Source: Prevotella sp. P5-50 (lineage in GTDB: Bacteria > Bacteroidota > Bacteroidia > Bacteroidales > Bacteroidaceae). From it: a DNA stretch of 64,000 bases. Shown here piece by piece: positions 18,220 to 25,761 of this stretch; the stretch's first letter is position 1, and the number at the start of each line of letters is the position of its first letter. The notes below the pieces were generated by a model. That model worked only from the letters and a program-made list of their open reading frames with translations, did not search any database and had not been told where the DNA came from. The stretch is taken from NCBI RefSeq assembly GCF_002251295.1, contig NZ_NPJA01000039.1:41776-105775 (forward strand), written 5' to 3'. Both the position numbers and the translations under genes were made by a program.

Positions 18220-19293
18220 TTATCCTTTTTTGACAATGTATTTTTGGTAATAGGTGATGAGCAATGTGGTGAGAGGCAGGGCGATTACCATACCCAACAT
18301 GCCCAACAGCGACCCCCAAATAGACAGTGAGAGTAGGATGATGGCTGAGTTGAGGCCCATGACCTTACCCATGATGCGTGGGGTGAGAATGGTGTCTTGA
18401 ATGATCTGAACCACCGCAAACACGATGAGTGCCATGAGTAACACAATCCAGAAGTTTTCTCCTGAGTCTGCCGCTTTGACGATGGCAAGCAGTACCGTTG
18501 GTACGAAACCTACAATTTGCAGGTAAGGTACCATGTTGAGCAGGCCGATGAGCATGCCCAAACCTACCGCCATAGGGAAGTCGATGATGAGGAATCCGAT
18601 GCTGAACAGCACACCTACGCAGAATGCCACGCAGGCCTGTCCGCGGAAATATTTGTTCATACCGTCCTCTACGTCGTGTACCAGTTGCACGGCAAAGGCT
18701 CTGTAGCGTTGTGGCAACAGGTCGGGCCATCCTGTGGTCAGTCTCTCATAGTCGATGAGGATAAACAGGGTGTATAGGAATACCATAGTGACCGAGAGCA
18801 GACTGCTTACCGCCCCGATACTTTGGGTGATGATGGCCCATATCTTGGGCATGGCCTCTCTCATGGCTTGCATGAATCCCTCTTGCGTGACCATGGCTTT
18901 GACCTCATCGCCGGTAAGGTGACGGTGCAGGTATTCCTGTATCTGACTTGGTATGTTGTTGAAGGTGGCATTGGTCTCTATATAATGGAGCACCAGATCC
19001 TTCACTCTTATTCCTTCTTCCACCATGGGTGGTATGATGAGCCAGAAAGCGAGTGACACAATGCCTCCTGCCACAAGAAAGGCACAAAGGATGCCGAGAA
19101 TGCGGAAGTGCAGCCTGCATTTGTACTGAAAGAATTTGACCAGCGGAAAGAGCAGGTAGGCAATGAGCCATGCCAGGAAGAAAGGCAGCAGCACTCCGCT
19201 GAGGCGGCGCAGCAGGAGGATGATACCTGCCAGTACGGCTACGAAGAGTACGCCACGGATAAAGGTGTCGAAGGTGATTTCTTTGCGTTCCAT
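18220..19293 (-). CDS. AI-2E/PerM-family membrane protein
   Basis: A 357-residue polytopic inner-membrane protein of the AI-2E transporter (UPF0118, PerM/TqsA) family. The typical pattern is present: paired N-terminal helices (VLFVAVLAGIILLLRR, LLPFFLAWLIAYLLFPLV), a soluble central stretch, and the C-terminal set with NMVPYLQIVGFVPTVLLAI and RIMGKVMGLNSAIILLSLSIWGSLLGMLGMVIALPLTTLL. Members have been linked to autoinducer-2 export, Na+/H+ exchange or unknown solutes, so the substrate cannot be named. It starts 3 bp after the copper ATPase gene ends, so the two are likely co-transcribed. Confidence 0.85.
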   Translation of the reverse strand: MERKEITFDTFIRGVLFVAVLAGIILLLRRLSGVLLPFFLAWLIAYLLFPLVKFFQYKCRLHFRILGILCAFLVAGGIVSLAFWLIIPPMVEEGIRVKDLVLHYIETNATFNNIPSQIQEYLHRHLTGDEVKAMVTQEGFMQAMREAMPKIWAIITQSIGAVSSLLSVTMVFLYTLFILIDYERLTTGWPDLLPQRYRAFAVQLVHDVEDGMNKYFRGQACVAFCVGVLFSIGFLIIDFPMAVGLGMLIGLLNMVPYLQIVGFVPTVLLAIVKAADSGENFWIVLLMALIVFAVVQIIQDTILTPRIMGKVMGLNSAIILLSLSIWGSLLGMLGMVIALPLTTLLITYYQKYIVKKG

Positions 19294-19296
19294 TTG

Positions 19297-21195
19297 TTAT
19301 GCTTGTTTCGTGAATGACGGAATGACGGTATTGCTTCGTTTCAGTCGCAGACTGTTGAGCACTACGCTGACGCTCGAACAGGCCATCAAGGCAGATGCCC
19401 ACATCGGGGTGATCTGCCAGTGTGCGCCAAAGCCGTAAGGCAGTCCGGCTGCCAGTGGGATGCACACCATATTATATATAAATGCCCAGAAGAGGTTCTG
19501 ACGGATCATTGCCACCGTGCGTCTTGACAATCGGATAGCATCAGGGATGCGCCTGAGGTCGTCGCCCATGAGTGTGACTTGCGCCACGTCCATCGCCACA
19601 TCGGTGCCGCGTCCCATGGCAATGCTCACATCGGCACGTGCCAATGCCTGCGAGTCGTTGATGCCGTCTCCCACCATGGCCACGTGTCTGCCTTCTTGTT
19701 GCAGGGCCTTTACCGCATCGTCTTTGTCTTGTGGTAATACCTGCCATTTGTAGTGGCTGATACCAGCCTCCTGTGCCCAGTGTCTGACGCGTTCTTCTTT
19801 GTCGCCACTCATCATGTAGAGGGTGATGCCCATTTTATGTAACTCCTCCACGGCTTCACGGGCAAAGGGCTTGAGTTGTTCGCCTTGACCATCGGGTGAG
19901 GGGAGAGTCATGGTTCCTGTTTTATCTACTACCATGCAGTCCACGTTGCGCAACAGTTCCAATGCGGTGGCATCCTTGATCAGTATGCCGGCTTCTGCCG
20001 CCTTGCCTATTCCCACCATGAGGGCGGTTGGCGTGGCAAGTCCCATGGCGCATGGACACGCTATGACCAGTACGGATACGGCAGAAATGACAGCCTGCGG
20101 CAGACAGTTGCTGCCTCCGATAAGATACCAGAGCAGGAAGGTTGCTACGGCAATGAGTCCCACGGCTGGCACGAATACCGCAGCCACGTGATCCACAACA
20201 CGCTGTACGGGCGCTTTGGAACCTTGTGCTTCTTCCACCATGCGAATCATCTGCGACAGAACGGTCTGTTGACCCACCTCTTCTGCCGTGAAGCGGAACG
20301 TGCCTTCTTTCACGATGGTACCTGCCAGCACCTTGTCGCCGGGGGCTTTTTCCACAGCCACAGCTTCACCTGTAATCATGCTCTCGTCGATGCTGGTGCG
20401 GCAGTCTGGGATAATGGTGCCATCTACGGGTACTTTTTCGCCAGGTCTCACTTCTATCGTGTCACCCTGTTGCAGGGCTGCCAGCATCACATCGCTTACC
20501 GTGTCATCTACAACGAGGTGGGCGGTCTTTGGAGTGAGTCCCATCAGGGCGCGGATTGCTGAGGCTGTGTTGTGCTTGGCACGCTCTTCCAGGAGTCTGC
20601 CTGTCAGCACAAAACTGATAATCATGACCGATGCATCGTAATAGGTGTGCCACGCCATGCCTCGTGCTCCCCAGAAGCTATCGCCCCAAAAGGTGTTGAA
20701 GCTGCTGAAGACAAACGAAATACCGGTGGAGAGTGCCACAAGGGTGTCCATATTGGCGGAACGGTGCAGGAGTTGTCGAGCCGCATTACAGTAGAAACTC
20801 CGTCCGCAGTAACACAGATTGAGCAGCGCGATGACGAGCATCACTTGGTTTTCCGTATTGCGGTTTCCCATCGGAATATAACCCATTGCCACCAACATGA
20901 CCATGAGGGCAAAGCCCCACGAGAGCAGGGCCTGTCGCAGGATTCGCTGCCATGATCTTCGCTCAATGGCTTCTACGTTGCGGTCTTGTTCCACAACAAG
21001 GTCGTAGCCCACTTGCGCCAGCGATGCCTGTAGTTGTTCTGGTGACGTGCGGTGTTCGTCATATTCCACCAATACTGTACGTGCAGGCAGGTTGACAGCA
21101 GCGTCTGTCACCCCTTCTGTGGTTTTGAGTTTTTTTTCCACACTTGCTGCACATCCTGCACACATCATTCCCAATACGGCAAATGTCTTCTTCAT
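19297..21195 (-). CDS. copA: CopA-like P1B-type copper ATPase lacking a recognisable nucleotide-binding domain
   Basis: About 632 residues. Seen in order: one heavy-metal domain with GMMCAGC (Cys12, Cys15); membrane helices; actuator TGE (ITGEAVA near 275); the copper-site CPC (380-382); phosphorylation motif DKTGT (424-428); MSGDK (462-466) and hinge GDGIND (509-514). Only about 35 residues separate DKTGT from SGDK, where typical P1B ATPases have well over 100 forming the nucleotide-binding domain with its HP motif. The reading frame is intact. The start at 21195 gives the usual MKKTFAVLGM; 12 extra residues are possible from 21231. Copper(I) export is inferred from the family. It may be a lineage-wide compact form. 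Confidence 0.85.
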   Translation of the reverse strand: MKKTFAVLGMMCAGCAASVEKKLKTTEGVTDAAVNLPARTVLVEYDEHRTSPEQLQASLAQVGYDLVVEQDRNVEAIERRSWQRILRQALLSWGFALMVMLVAMGYIPMGNRNTENQVMLVIALLNLCYCGRSFYCNAARQLLHRSANMDTLVALSTGISFVFSSFNTFWGDSFWGARGMAWHTYYDASVMIISFVLTGRLLEERAKHNTASAIRALMGLTPKTAHLVVDDTVSDVMLAALQQGDTIEVRPGEKVPVDGTIIPDCRTSIDESMITGEAVAVEKAPGDKVLAGTIVKEGTFRFTAEEVGQQTVLSQMIRMVEEAQGSKAPVQRVVDHVAAVFVPAVGLIAVATFLLWYLIGGSNCLPQAVISAVSVLVIACPCAMGLATPTALMVGIGKAAEAGILIKDATALELLRNVDCMVVDKTGTMTLPSPDGQGEQLKPFAREAVEELHKMGITLYMMSGDKEERVRHWAQEAGISHYKWQVLPQDKDDAVKALQQEGRHVAMVGDGINDSQALARADVSIAMGRGTDVAMDVAQVTLMGDDLRRIPDAIRLSRRTVAMIRQNLFWAFIYNMVCIPLAAGLPYGFGAHWQITPMWASALMACSSVSVVLNSLRLKRSNTVIPSFTKQA

Positions 21196-21200
21196 GCTTG

Positions 21201-21232
21201 CAAAGGTAGAATATTTTCGTGAGACAGCCAAC
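21201..21232 (-). promoter_or_regulatory. Putative promoter of the CopA-like ATPase gene
   Basis: On the minus strand TACCTTTG (21201-21208) lies 20 bp after GTTG (21229-21232), a near-consensus -33. Only 5 bp separate the -7 box from the ATG at 21195, so the message would be leaderless or nearly so. Confidence 0.5.
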
Positions 21233-21441
21233 GGATTTCTTCTAATTGTAATCTATCATACCTAAATTCATCTATATAAATCAAGAGGCAAGGGTGGGGC
21301 ACAGCGTTTTTTGTCTCGCAGTTGTTGAGGATCATTTTGCATAATTGTCTCTCTCTCCTTTGAAAAACAGGTGTAAAAAGGCTAAGAAATGGCAGGAAAA
21401 CCAAGGAAAATGCACCTTTTTTGAAAAAAAATCCCAAAAAG

Positions 21442-21473
21442 TTTGGTCGAGTGAAAAAAACATAGTACCTTTG
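21442..21473 (+). promoter_or_regulatory. Promoter of tRNA-Arg copy 1
   Basis: TTTG (21442-21445), exactly 20 bp, then TACCTTTG (21466-21473): a full match to the Bacteroidetes vegetative promoter. It lies 31 bp before the tRNA. Confidence 0.88.
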
Positions 21474-21504
21474 CACTCGCAATTCAGAAATGAGGCACCC
21501 GAGA

Positions 21505-21578
21505 GGTTCCGTAGCTCAACTGAATAGAGCATCTGACTACGGATCAGAAGGTTGTGGGTTTGAATCCCGCCGGAATCA
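21505..21578 (+). tRNA. tRNA-Arg(ACG), copy 1
   Basis: A 74-nt cloverleaf. Acceptor GGTTCCG pairs with CGGAATC (one G:U), D-stem GCTC/GAGC, anticodon stem TCTGA/TCAGA around loop CTACGGA giving anticodon ACG (inosine-type Arg, reads CGN), T-stem GTGGG/CCCGC with loop TTTGAAT, discriminator A. CCA is not encoded. An identical copy lies 343 bp downstream. Confidence 0.95.
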
Positions 21579-21579
21579 C

Positions 21580-21609
21580 AAAGAGAATCAGCAATGGTTC
21601 TCTTTTTTT
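21580..21609 (+). terminator. Terminator of tRNA-Arg copy 1
   Basis: Stem AAAGAGAA (21580-21587) with TTCTCTTT (21598-21605), 10-nt loop, T run. The same hairpin follows copy 2. Confidence 0.7.
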
Positions 21610-21783
21610 GTTTCTGTTTTGTTTCTGTGCGGTTTATGTCTTGAAGACGTCGTACACATCTCTATTCAGTCAGATGTTATGATTTCAATACGGAAGATGC
21701 AATGAATCAGCTACTTGTCCGTGCGCATCTGGACAGGAATCAAACCTATAAATAAAAACTGGCAAAATTCAAAGGCAAAAAAG

Positions 21784-21815
21784 TTTGGTAGTCTGAAAAA
21801 AATATAGTACCTTTG
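21784..21815 (+). promoter_or_regulatory. Promoter of tRNA-Arg copy 2
   Basis: TTTG (21784-21787), exactly 20 bp, then TACCTTTG (21808-21815). The flanking sequence largely repeats that of copy 1. Confidence 0.88.
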
Positions 21816-21847
21816 CACCCGCAATTGAGAAATGAGGCGCCACGAGA

Positions 21848-21921
21848 GGTTCCGTAGCTCAACTGAATAGAGCATCTGACTACGGATCAGAAGGTTGTGG
21901 GTTTGAATCCCGCCGGAATCA
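21848..21921 (+). tRNA. tRNA-Arg(ACG), copy 2
   Basis: Identical over 74 nt to the copy at 21505-21578, with the same anticodon ACG, its own promoter and its own terminator hairpin. The whole promoter-tRNA-terminator unit has been duplicated, not only the tRNA. Confidence 0.95.
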
Positions 21922-21922
21922 C

Positions 21923-21954
21923 AAAGAGAATCAGCAATGGTTCTCTTTTTTTTT
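21923..21954 (+). terminator. Terminator of tRNA-Arg copy 2
   Basis: AAAGAGAA (21923-21930) pairs with TTCTCTTT (21941-21948), the same 10-nt loop as copy 1, followed by T. Confidence 0.7.
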
Positions 21955-22913
21955 CTGTACGCTCAGCATGGGCATTGCCTGACGCCTGAAAGAAGTGGAT
22001 CTCGGATGAATCACGGGCAACGGACTTTGTTCTAAGTAACACGACGGGATTGCAGAACTTATCCGTGTGTTGATTCACGATGCTATCAAGCTCCGTTCCT
22101 ATCATCGCTGACGTTCCCACCACTATCGCATCCTCTAATGAAGATGAGCACACAAATGTAGCATGATTGCTGATTTCGGTAATGTTCGGCGGCCGGAGGG
22201 AAAGCCAATTAAGAGTTATTCTCGATTTTACACTTGCTTTTCTCGTTTCAATCCAGGAAAATAACAATAAACGAGTAACGCTGATACTAAAGACGAGAAG
22301 AATTGCAGATAAGTAAACTCATGCAACAGACAATCAATCTCTATTAAAAAACAACTCAAGGTGAAGCCTTGATAGGTTTCTGATCACAAGACTTCATTAT
22401 TTCTAATCACATAAAAGGGCTGGACTCTCACAGGAGACTCCTGCCCTTTGCTGTGATAGGTAGTGAAAATGCTACTTTCTGTAAATGTTTGTGTCATTTT
22501 TGATGCATTTTGTCTGTAAATCTGTTTGGACTGTTGTAGATTGGTGTCCCATTCTTACTGATTAGCTGTATTTTATTTCTGTATGTATTTGATATGCAGT
22601 TTGTTATGTTGCTTTTAGATGTGTGTCTGACGGTCTTGGCTGTATGTTATGACACGGGTAAAAATGACCAGGCTGTGTTTTGGTTCAGGGGGTGATAGTA
22701 TGTGGTAGGGTGTAAAGGGCTTCGCCAGGTATTAATAGGTTCGCGCGCGAGCAGTTTCAGATTTTGTGTTGTTAAAAAGAGACTATTACAGCCATTTGTT
22801 TTGTCTTGAGCTTAGGGTGTACTGCCTGATGGGTTGATTTGCAGCACGCGCCATGTAAATGGCCAAAAACGGGTATAATAGTTGGTGATTGTGGTCTGTA
22901 GTTTGTTTTGTTT
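21955..22913. other. Intergenic stretch without a convincing gene
   Basis: About 960 bp. A minus-strand open frame (22267-21887) runs antisense into tRNA-Arg copy 2 and is judged spurious. One clear hairpin lies at 22414-22449. The remainder is T-rich on the plus strand with no recognisable protein, promoter or RNA gene. It may be decayed accessory DNA downstream of the tRNA genes. Confidence 0.5.
22414..22449. other. 36-bp near-perfect hairpin
   Basis: AAAGGGC, GGA and TCTC pair in order with GAGA, TCC and GCCCTTT around a 4-nt ACAG loop, with only a T-T and a C-C mismatch. No long T run follows on either strand, so it is not a classical terminator. Confidence 0.7.
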
Positions 22914-23089
22914 GCTTCTCGTCCCCGTTTCGATTTGTTCTCGTCGTCTTTTCGTCGTCTTCTCGTTGTCATTTCGCTGTTTTCTCGTTCGGTATTCGTT
23001 ATGTCCTCGATCGGCTAACGAATAACGAACGAAAGCACAACGAGAGACGAACGAGGGACGAACGAGAAGTCAACGAGAAGCGAACGATA
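22914..23089. repeat. 16-unit, 11-bp-phased CG array with central strand switch
   Basis: Cut into 11-mers from 22914, all sixteen units carry CG at positions 7-8. Units 1-9 resemble TTYTCGT (for example TCTTCTCGTTG, unit 5; TTTTCTCGTTC, unit 7). Units 10-16 carry the reverse complement type AACGAGA (GACGAACGAGA, unit 14; AGTCAACGAGA, unit 15). The switch falls near 23008, where ATTCGTTA (22994-23001) faces TAACGAAT (23016-23023). CTTCTCGTTG (22959-22968) has its exact complement at 23071-23080, one repeat out of register. 11 bp is not a multiple of three, so this is not coding. I know of no named element of this kind. Confidence 0.9.
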
Positions 23090-23199
23090 ATTGCTTGGTT
23101 GGTGAGTGAATTTTGTAGTCAAATGTATAAAACAATTACCTTATATGCTATTTGTTGTGTTGAGATATGTGAATGGTGTAATGTCGCACGGAAATTTTT

Positions 23200-23231
23200 C
23201 TTATCCACGGAACACACAGAGGACACGGAAA
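23200..23231. repeat. Short degenerate direct repeat (CCACGGAA / ACACGGAA)
   Basis: CCACGGAACACA and, shortly after, GACACGGAAAC form an imperfect tandem of about 20 bp. Similar words occur in intergenic DNA of other bacteria. Function unknown. Confidence 0.35.
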
Positions 23232-23283
23232 CGATTCTAGTTGAAGATTATTCTAAAGATTTTGTTTTAGATTTACCTATAGG

Positions 23284-23355
23284 TTATTTTTGTCACGACT
23301 CGGCAAAGAATAAATTTTTGGATTTATTCTCTGCTCTCGCTGCTCCAAAAATTCG
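23284..23355. repeat. Dispersed repeat with TGTCrCGACTC and CTGCTCCAAAA, copy 1
   Basis: TGTCACGACTCGGCAAAG (from 23291) and CTCTGCTCTCGCTGCTCC (from 23329) match the same blocks in the same order and spacing at 51369-51445. It lies about 200 bp after the phased array, as the other copy lies after its own 11-bp array. Confidence 0.7.
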
Positions 23356-23522
23356 AACCGTAGGCGATCCATAATAAAATTCTTTCCAGAAGCGAGGTAC
23401 TCGAGCGCATTTTGGTCAGAGATTTTAGTTAAAGATTCACGGCTGTCCAAAGAAAAAATCTTGGACATGATTTAAATTGATAGTATTCAATGAGTTATAC
23501 GAATTTGATTTTTTCGAGATTT

Positions 23523-23708
23523 GGAAACAGGGGGACTGGTTCCTGTTCCACTTGCCAACTGTTAAATCCGTGAAAACATTGCTGTGTATGTGCGATTAGC
23601 TTTCCAAAAACTGTAATACTGTTATATTGTCACGCTTGAATCGCAAAAAATCGTTTTTGGAAACTGTTAACTGTTATCTGTTATTTGTAACGCTTAGGAA
23701 TGATGACA
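23523..23708 (+). repeat. ~170-bp direct repeat, left copy
   Basis: Begins GGAAACAGGGGGACTGGTTC and ends near GTAACGCTTAGGAATGATG. It is closely related along its whole length to 35762-35930, same orientation, including an unbroken identical block around CCAACTGTTAAATCCGTG. It ends about 40 bp past the stop of the LytTR regulator gene. The two copies bracket the 12-kb minus-strand cluster. Confidence 0.85.
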
Positions 23709-23747
23709 TAGACCCCCTGACAAGTTCTTTTTGTCGGCAATAGTGGT

Positions 23748-24515
23748 TCAAATGGTGTTAAACCGACTGATGAGTTTCTTGCGATAGAGCCGCGCCACCT
23801 TGACATTATTAATATGGTCGAAGGGTGGATAGAGGCGACAGACATTGTCGCACACTTCCATCAAACAGTTGATATTGATGACAAAGCGCTGGCTCACCTG
23901 TACAAAACAAGGGTCGAGGGCGAGCAATGTTTCACAGTTGACGTTACGTTTCAGGCGTATGGGTTCTTCACATCCCGACACAACGACTTCCCAGATTCGC
24001 TGGTCACTATTGTAGTAAAAGAGTCCGATGTCGGCAATGGAAACCACTCGAAAGTCAGAGAAGTTGGTATTGAAAATCAGTTTTTCGCGGTCGCGCCGTA
24101 CAGTACTGTTGATGTCGGCAGGATTGTTGTCAGGCGCCTTCTGGTTGGAGGATTCGATATGGAGGCGTAAGCGCTGAATCATCGCCGAGAGTTCGTCGCG
24201 GTCAACGGGTTTGAGTAGAAAGTCGAATGCCTCGTTACGAAACGAAGAAAGCATCGAGTCCTTATGTCCGGTGTACATCACCACCCGGCAGCGTCCTTGC
24301 GTCAGACGTTTCACCTCGCGGATGAAATCCACACCCGACATGCCCGGCAGTTCTACATCAAGAAAGACGAGGTCAGGAGAAGCTGCCTTGATCAGTCCTT
24401 CTGCCACCATGGTGTTGCAGGCACTACCCACAACTTCGATATCGTCATATTCCAAGAGCATGCGACTCAAAGTTTCGATGGAGAGAATCTCGTTGTCTAT
24501 AATAATTGTTTTCAT
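23748..24515 (-). CDS. LytTR-family response regulator
   Basis: A 255-residue two-component regulator. The receiver domain has the acidic pocket (Asp7), phospho-acceptor Asp53 in FLDVELPG, Thr82 (YTG) and Lys102 (LKP). After a short linker comes a LytTR DNA-binding domain (about 140-250; FVQVSQRFVININCLMEV, VKVARLYRKKLISRF). Regulators of this class normally pair with a LytS-type membrane kinase encoded next to them. Here only the last ~70 codons of such a kinase remain directly upstream, so this regulator seems orphaned locally. Targets are unknown; the neighbouring surface-protein genes are candidates only by position. Confidence 0.9.
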   Translation of the reverse strand: MKTIIIDNEILSIETLSRMLLEYDDIEVVGSACNTMVAEGLIKAASPDLVFLDVELPGMSGVDFIREVKRLTQGRCRVVMYTGHKDSMLSSFRNEAFDFLLKPVDRDELSAMIQRLRLHIESSNQKAPDNNPADINSTVRRDREKLIFNTNFSDFRVVSIADIGLFYYNSDQRIWEVVVSGCEEPIRLKRNVNCETLLALDPCFVQVSQRFVININCLMEVCDNVCRLYPPFDHINNVKVARLYRKKLISRFNTI

Positions 24516-24563
24516 AAGTATCTAATTTGTAGAATAATAGTTTAAATTCGTAAAATATTTACT

Positions 24564-24785
24564 TTATAGTGCTTTCAAGTGTCTCGGAACCGTAAGCATA
24601 GCGCTGCATCCATTATTATTATGAATATCGAAACGGATCTTTGAGTTTTTGTTTTCTTCGTTGATAATCGCCATAGTGTGGCGGATGATATTCAGACCAA
24701 TTCGTGCCTTGGTATTGTTGTAGGCACGGATGTCAAACCCAGGGCCTGTTCCTGCTTTATTTACCCCAAAGCTGATAGTCGATTA
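24564..24785 (-). pseudogene. C-terminal fragment of a LytS-type sensor histidine kinase
   Basis: On the minus strand an open frame reads GTGPGFDIRAYNNTKARIGL, then NIIRHTMAIINEENKNSKIR and a C-terminus ending VPRHLKAL before TAA at 24566-24564. GTGPGFD is a G1-box and ARIGLNIIRHTM a G2-box of a histidine kinase ATPase domain. There is no start codon or N-terminal part: a stop lies at 24783-24785, and the frame overlaps the end of the Ser/Thr kinase gene. Directly upstream of a LytTR regulator, this is best explained as the 3' stump of its cognate kinase, the rest replaced or lost at a junction near 24757-24785. Confidence 0.8.
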
Positions 24786-25731
24786 CCTTATTGTCGTTGG
24801 GCTGAATGCTGTCGCTTGCCGAAGATGCAGGTTCTTGGGCATTCTTCTCCAGATGATAATAGCTCCCGGCCAGGGCTGCCAACAGGGCGATGATGAGGGC
24901 ACAGAGCAGGAGCAAGGCGTGGCGGTAACGGGGCGTACAGGACAGGCGCTGGCGCAGTTGGACGATATTCTGCGGACGGCTTTGCGGGTCGCGGCAACTA
25001 CAGATTTCTGCCATCTTGCTGAGCGCCTTATCGCCCGTAGCCTTGGCCATGTCGCCCAGAACCATGCCCAGAGAATAAATATCGGCACGCGGTTCAGCCT
25101 TGGCTCCCGGCAACATCTGTTCGGGAGCAATATAGCCCGAAGTTCCGGCTGGCGATTTCAATACGCAGAAAGAATCGCTATCCGAGAGACCGAAATCGAT
25201 GAGCTTCACGTTCTGTCCGTTATGTGTAATCATGATGTTGGAAGGCTTCAGATCGCGATGAATCATCTGTTTGTTGTGCATGTATTCCAGTGCATCCATC
25301 AGCTGTCCTGCTATCTTGCGGGCGAGTTCTGCCGAGAGGGCATTCTTCTTGATGAGCTGTTCCAGATTATCGCCGTCAATATATTCCATCACAACTACCG
25401 TGCCCAGGTTGTCAACCTTTTCCAGGTCGATGGTACGGCAGATATTGGGATGTTCCAGCTGCTGACCTATTTCAAACTCCTTGGCGAGTGCCTGGCGGTA
25501 AATAGGGGTGTAGAGAAAATCGTTCTTGAGACATTTCAACATGAAACGCTTGCCGTATTTGGTGGCTGTAAAGATGCGTGTATGGCCCGAAATAGACACG
25601 TAGCATTGGTGGAGATTGCTGAATGCATCCTCCACAGGCAAGGGGTTTGAATTGTTCATCTCCTTGCTGATATCCTCGGTAAATCCCGATGTCGTTTTCT
25701 TCTTCTTTTCTTCAGTTTCTTCCATGCTCAC
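24757..25731 (-). CDS. Hanks-type serine/threonine protein kinase with C-terminal membrane anchor
   Basis: A 324-residue protein kinase. Visible are the N-lobe lysine region (GKRFMLKCLK), MEYIDGDNLEQLI, catalytic loop HRDLKPSN, DFGLSD, activation segment end GTSGYIAPEQ and ADIYSLGMVL. A single hydrophobic segment (ALLLLCALIIALLAALAG, near 275-292) follows, with a short C-terminal tail, so the kinase faces the cytoplasm. The glycine-rich loop is weak (SGHTRIF). The last codons run into a kinase fragment at 24564-24785, so the natural C-terminus may have been altered at that junction. Neighbours on the same strand encode a conserved small protein and envelope proteins, which are plausible partners. 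Confidence 0.88.
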   Translation of the reverse strand: MSMEETEEKKKKTTSGFTEDISKEMNNSNPLPVEDAFSNLHQCYVSISGHTRIFTATKYGKRFMLKCLKNDFLYTPIYRQALAKEFEIGQQLEHPNICRTIDLEKVDNLGTVVVMEYIDGDNLEQLIKKNALSAELARKIAGQLMDALEYMHNKQMIHRDLKPSNIMITHNGQNVKLIDFGLSDSDSFCVLKSPAGTSGYIAPEQMLPGAKAEPRADIYSLGMVLGDMAKATGDKALSKMAEICSCRDPQSRPQNIVQLRQRLSCTPRYRHALLLLCALIIALLAALAGSYYHLEKNAQEPASSASDSIQPNDNKVIDYQLWGK

Positions 25732-25761
25732 GGATTCCTCTTTTTCTTGATTACTGTTATT

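Noticed and set aside
21887..22267. A 126-codon minus-strand open frame next to tRNA-Arg copy 2
   Set aside because: Its last codons are the antisense of the tRNA T-arm and acceptor, a common source of false frames, and the rest resembles no family I know.
22914..23089. The phased array as a CRISPR array
   Set aside because: The units are 11 bp, contiguous and degenerate with no spacers, and no cas genes are in the window.
22889..23374. A 161-codon plus-strand open frame across the phased array
   Set aside because: It is rich in Arg and Glu only because it translates the 11-bp repeat units, and it then runs into the dispersed repeat.
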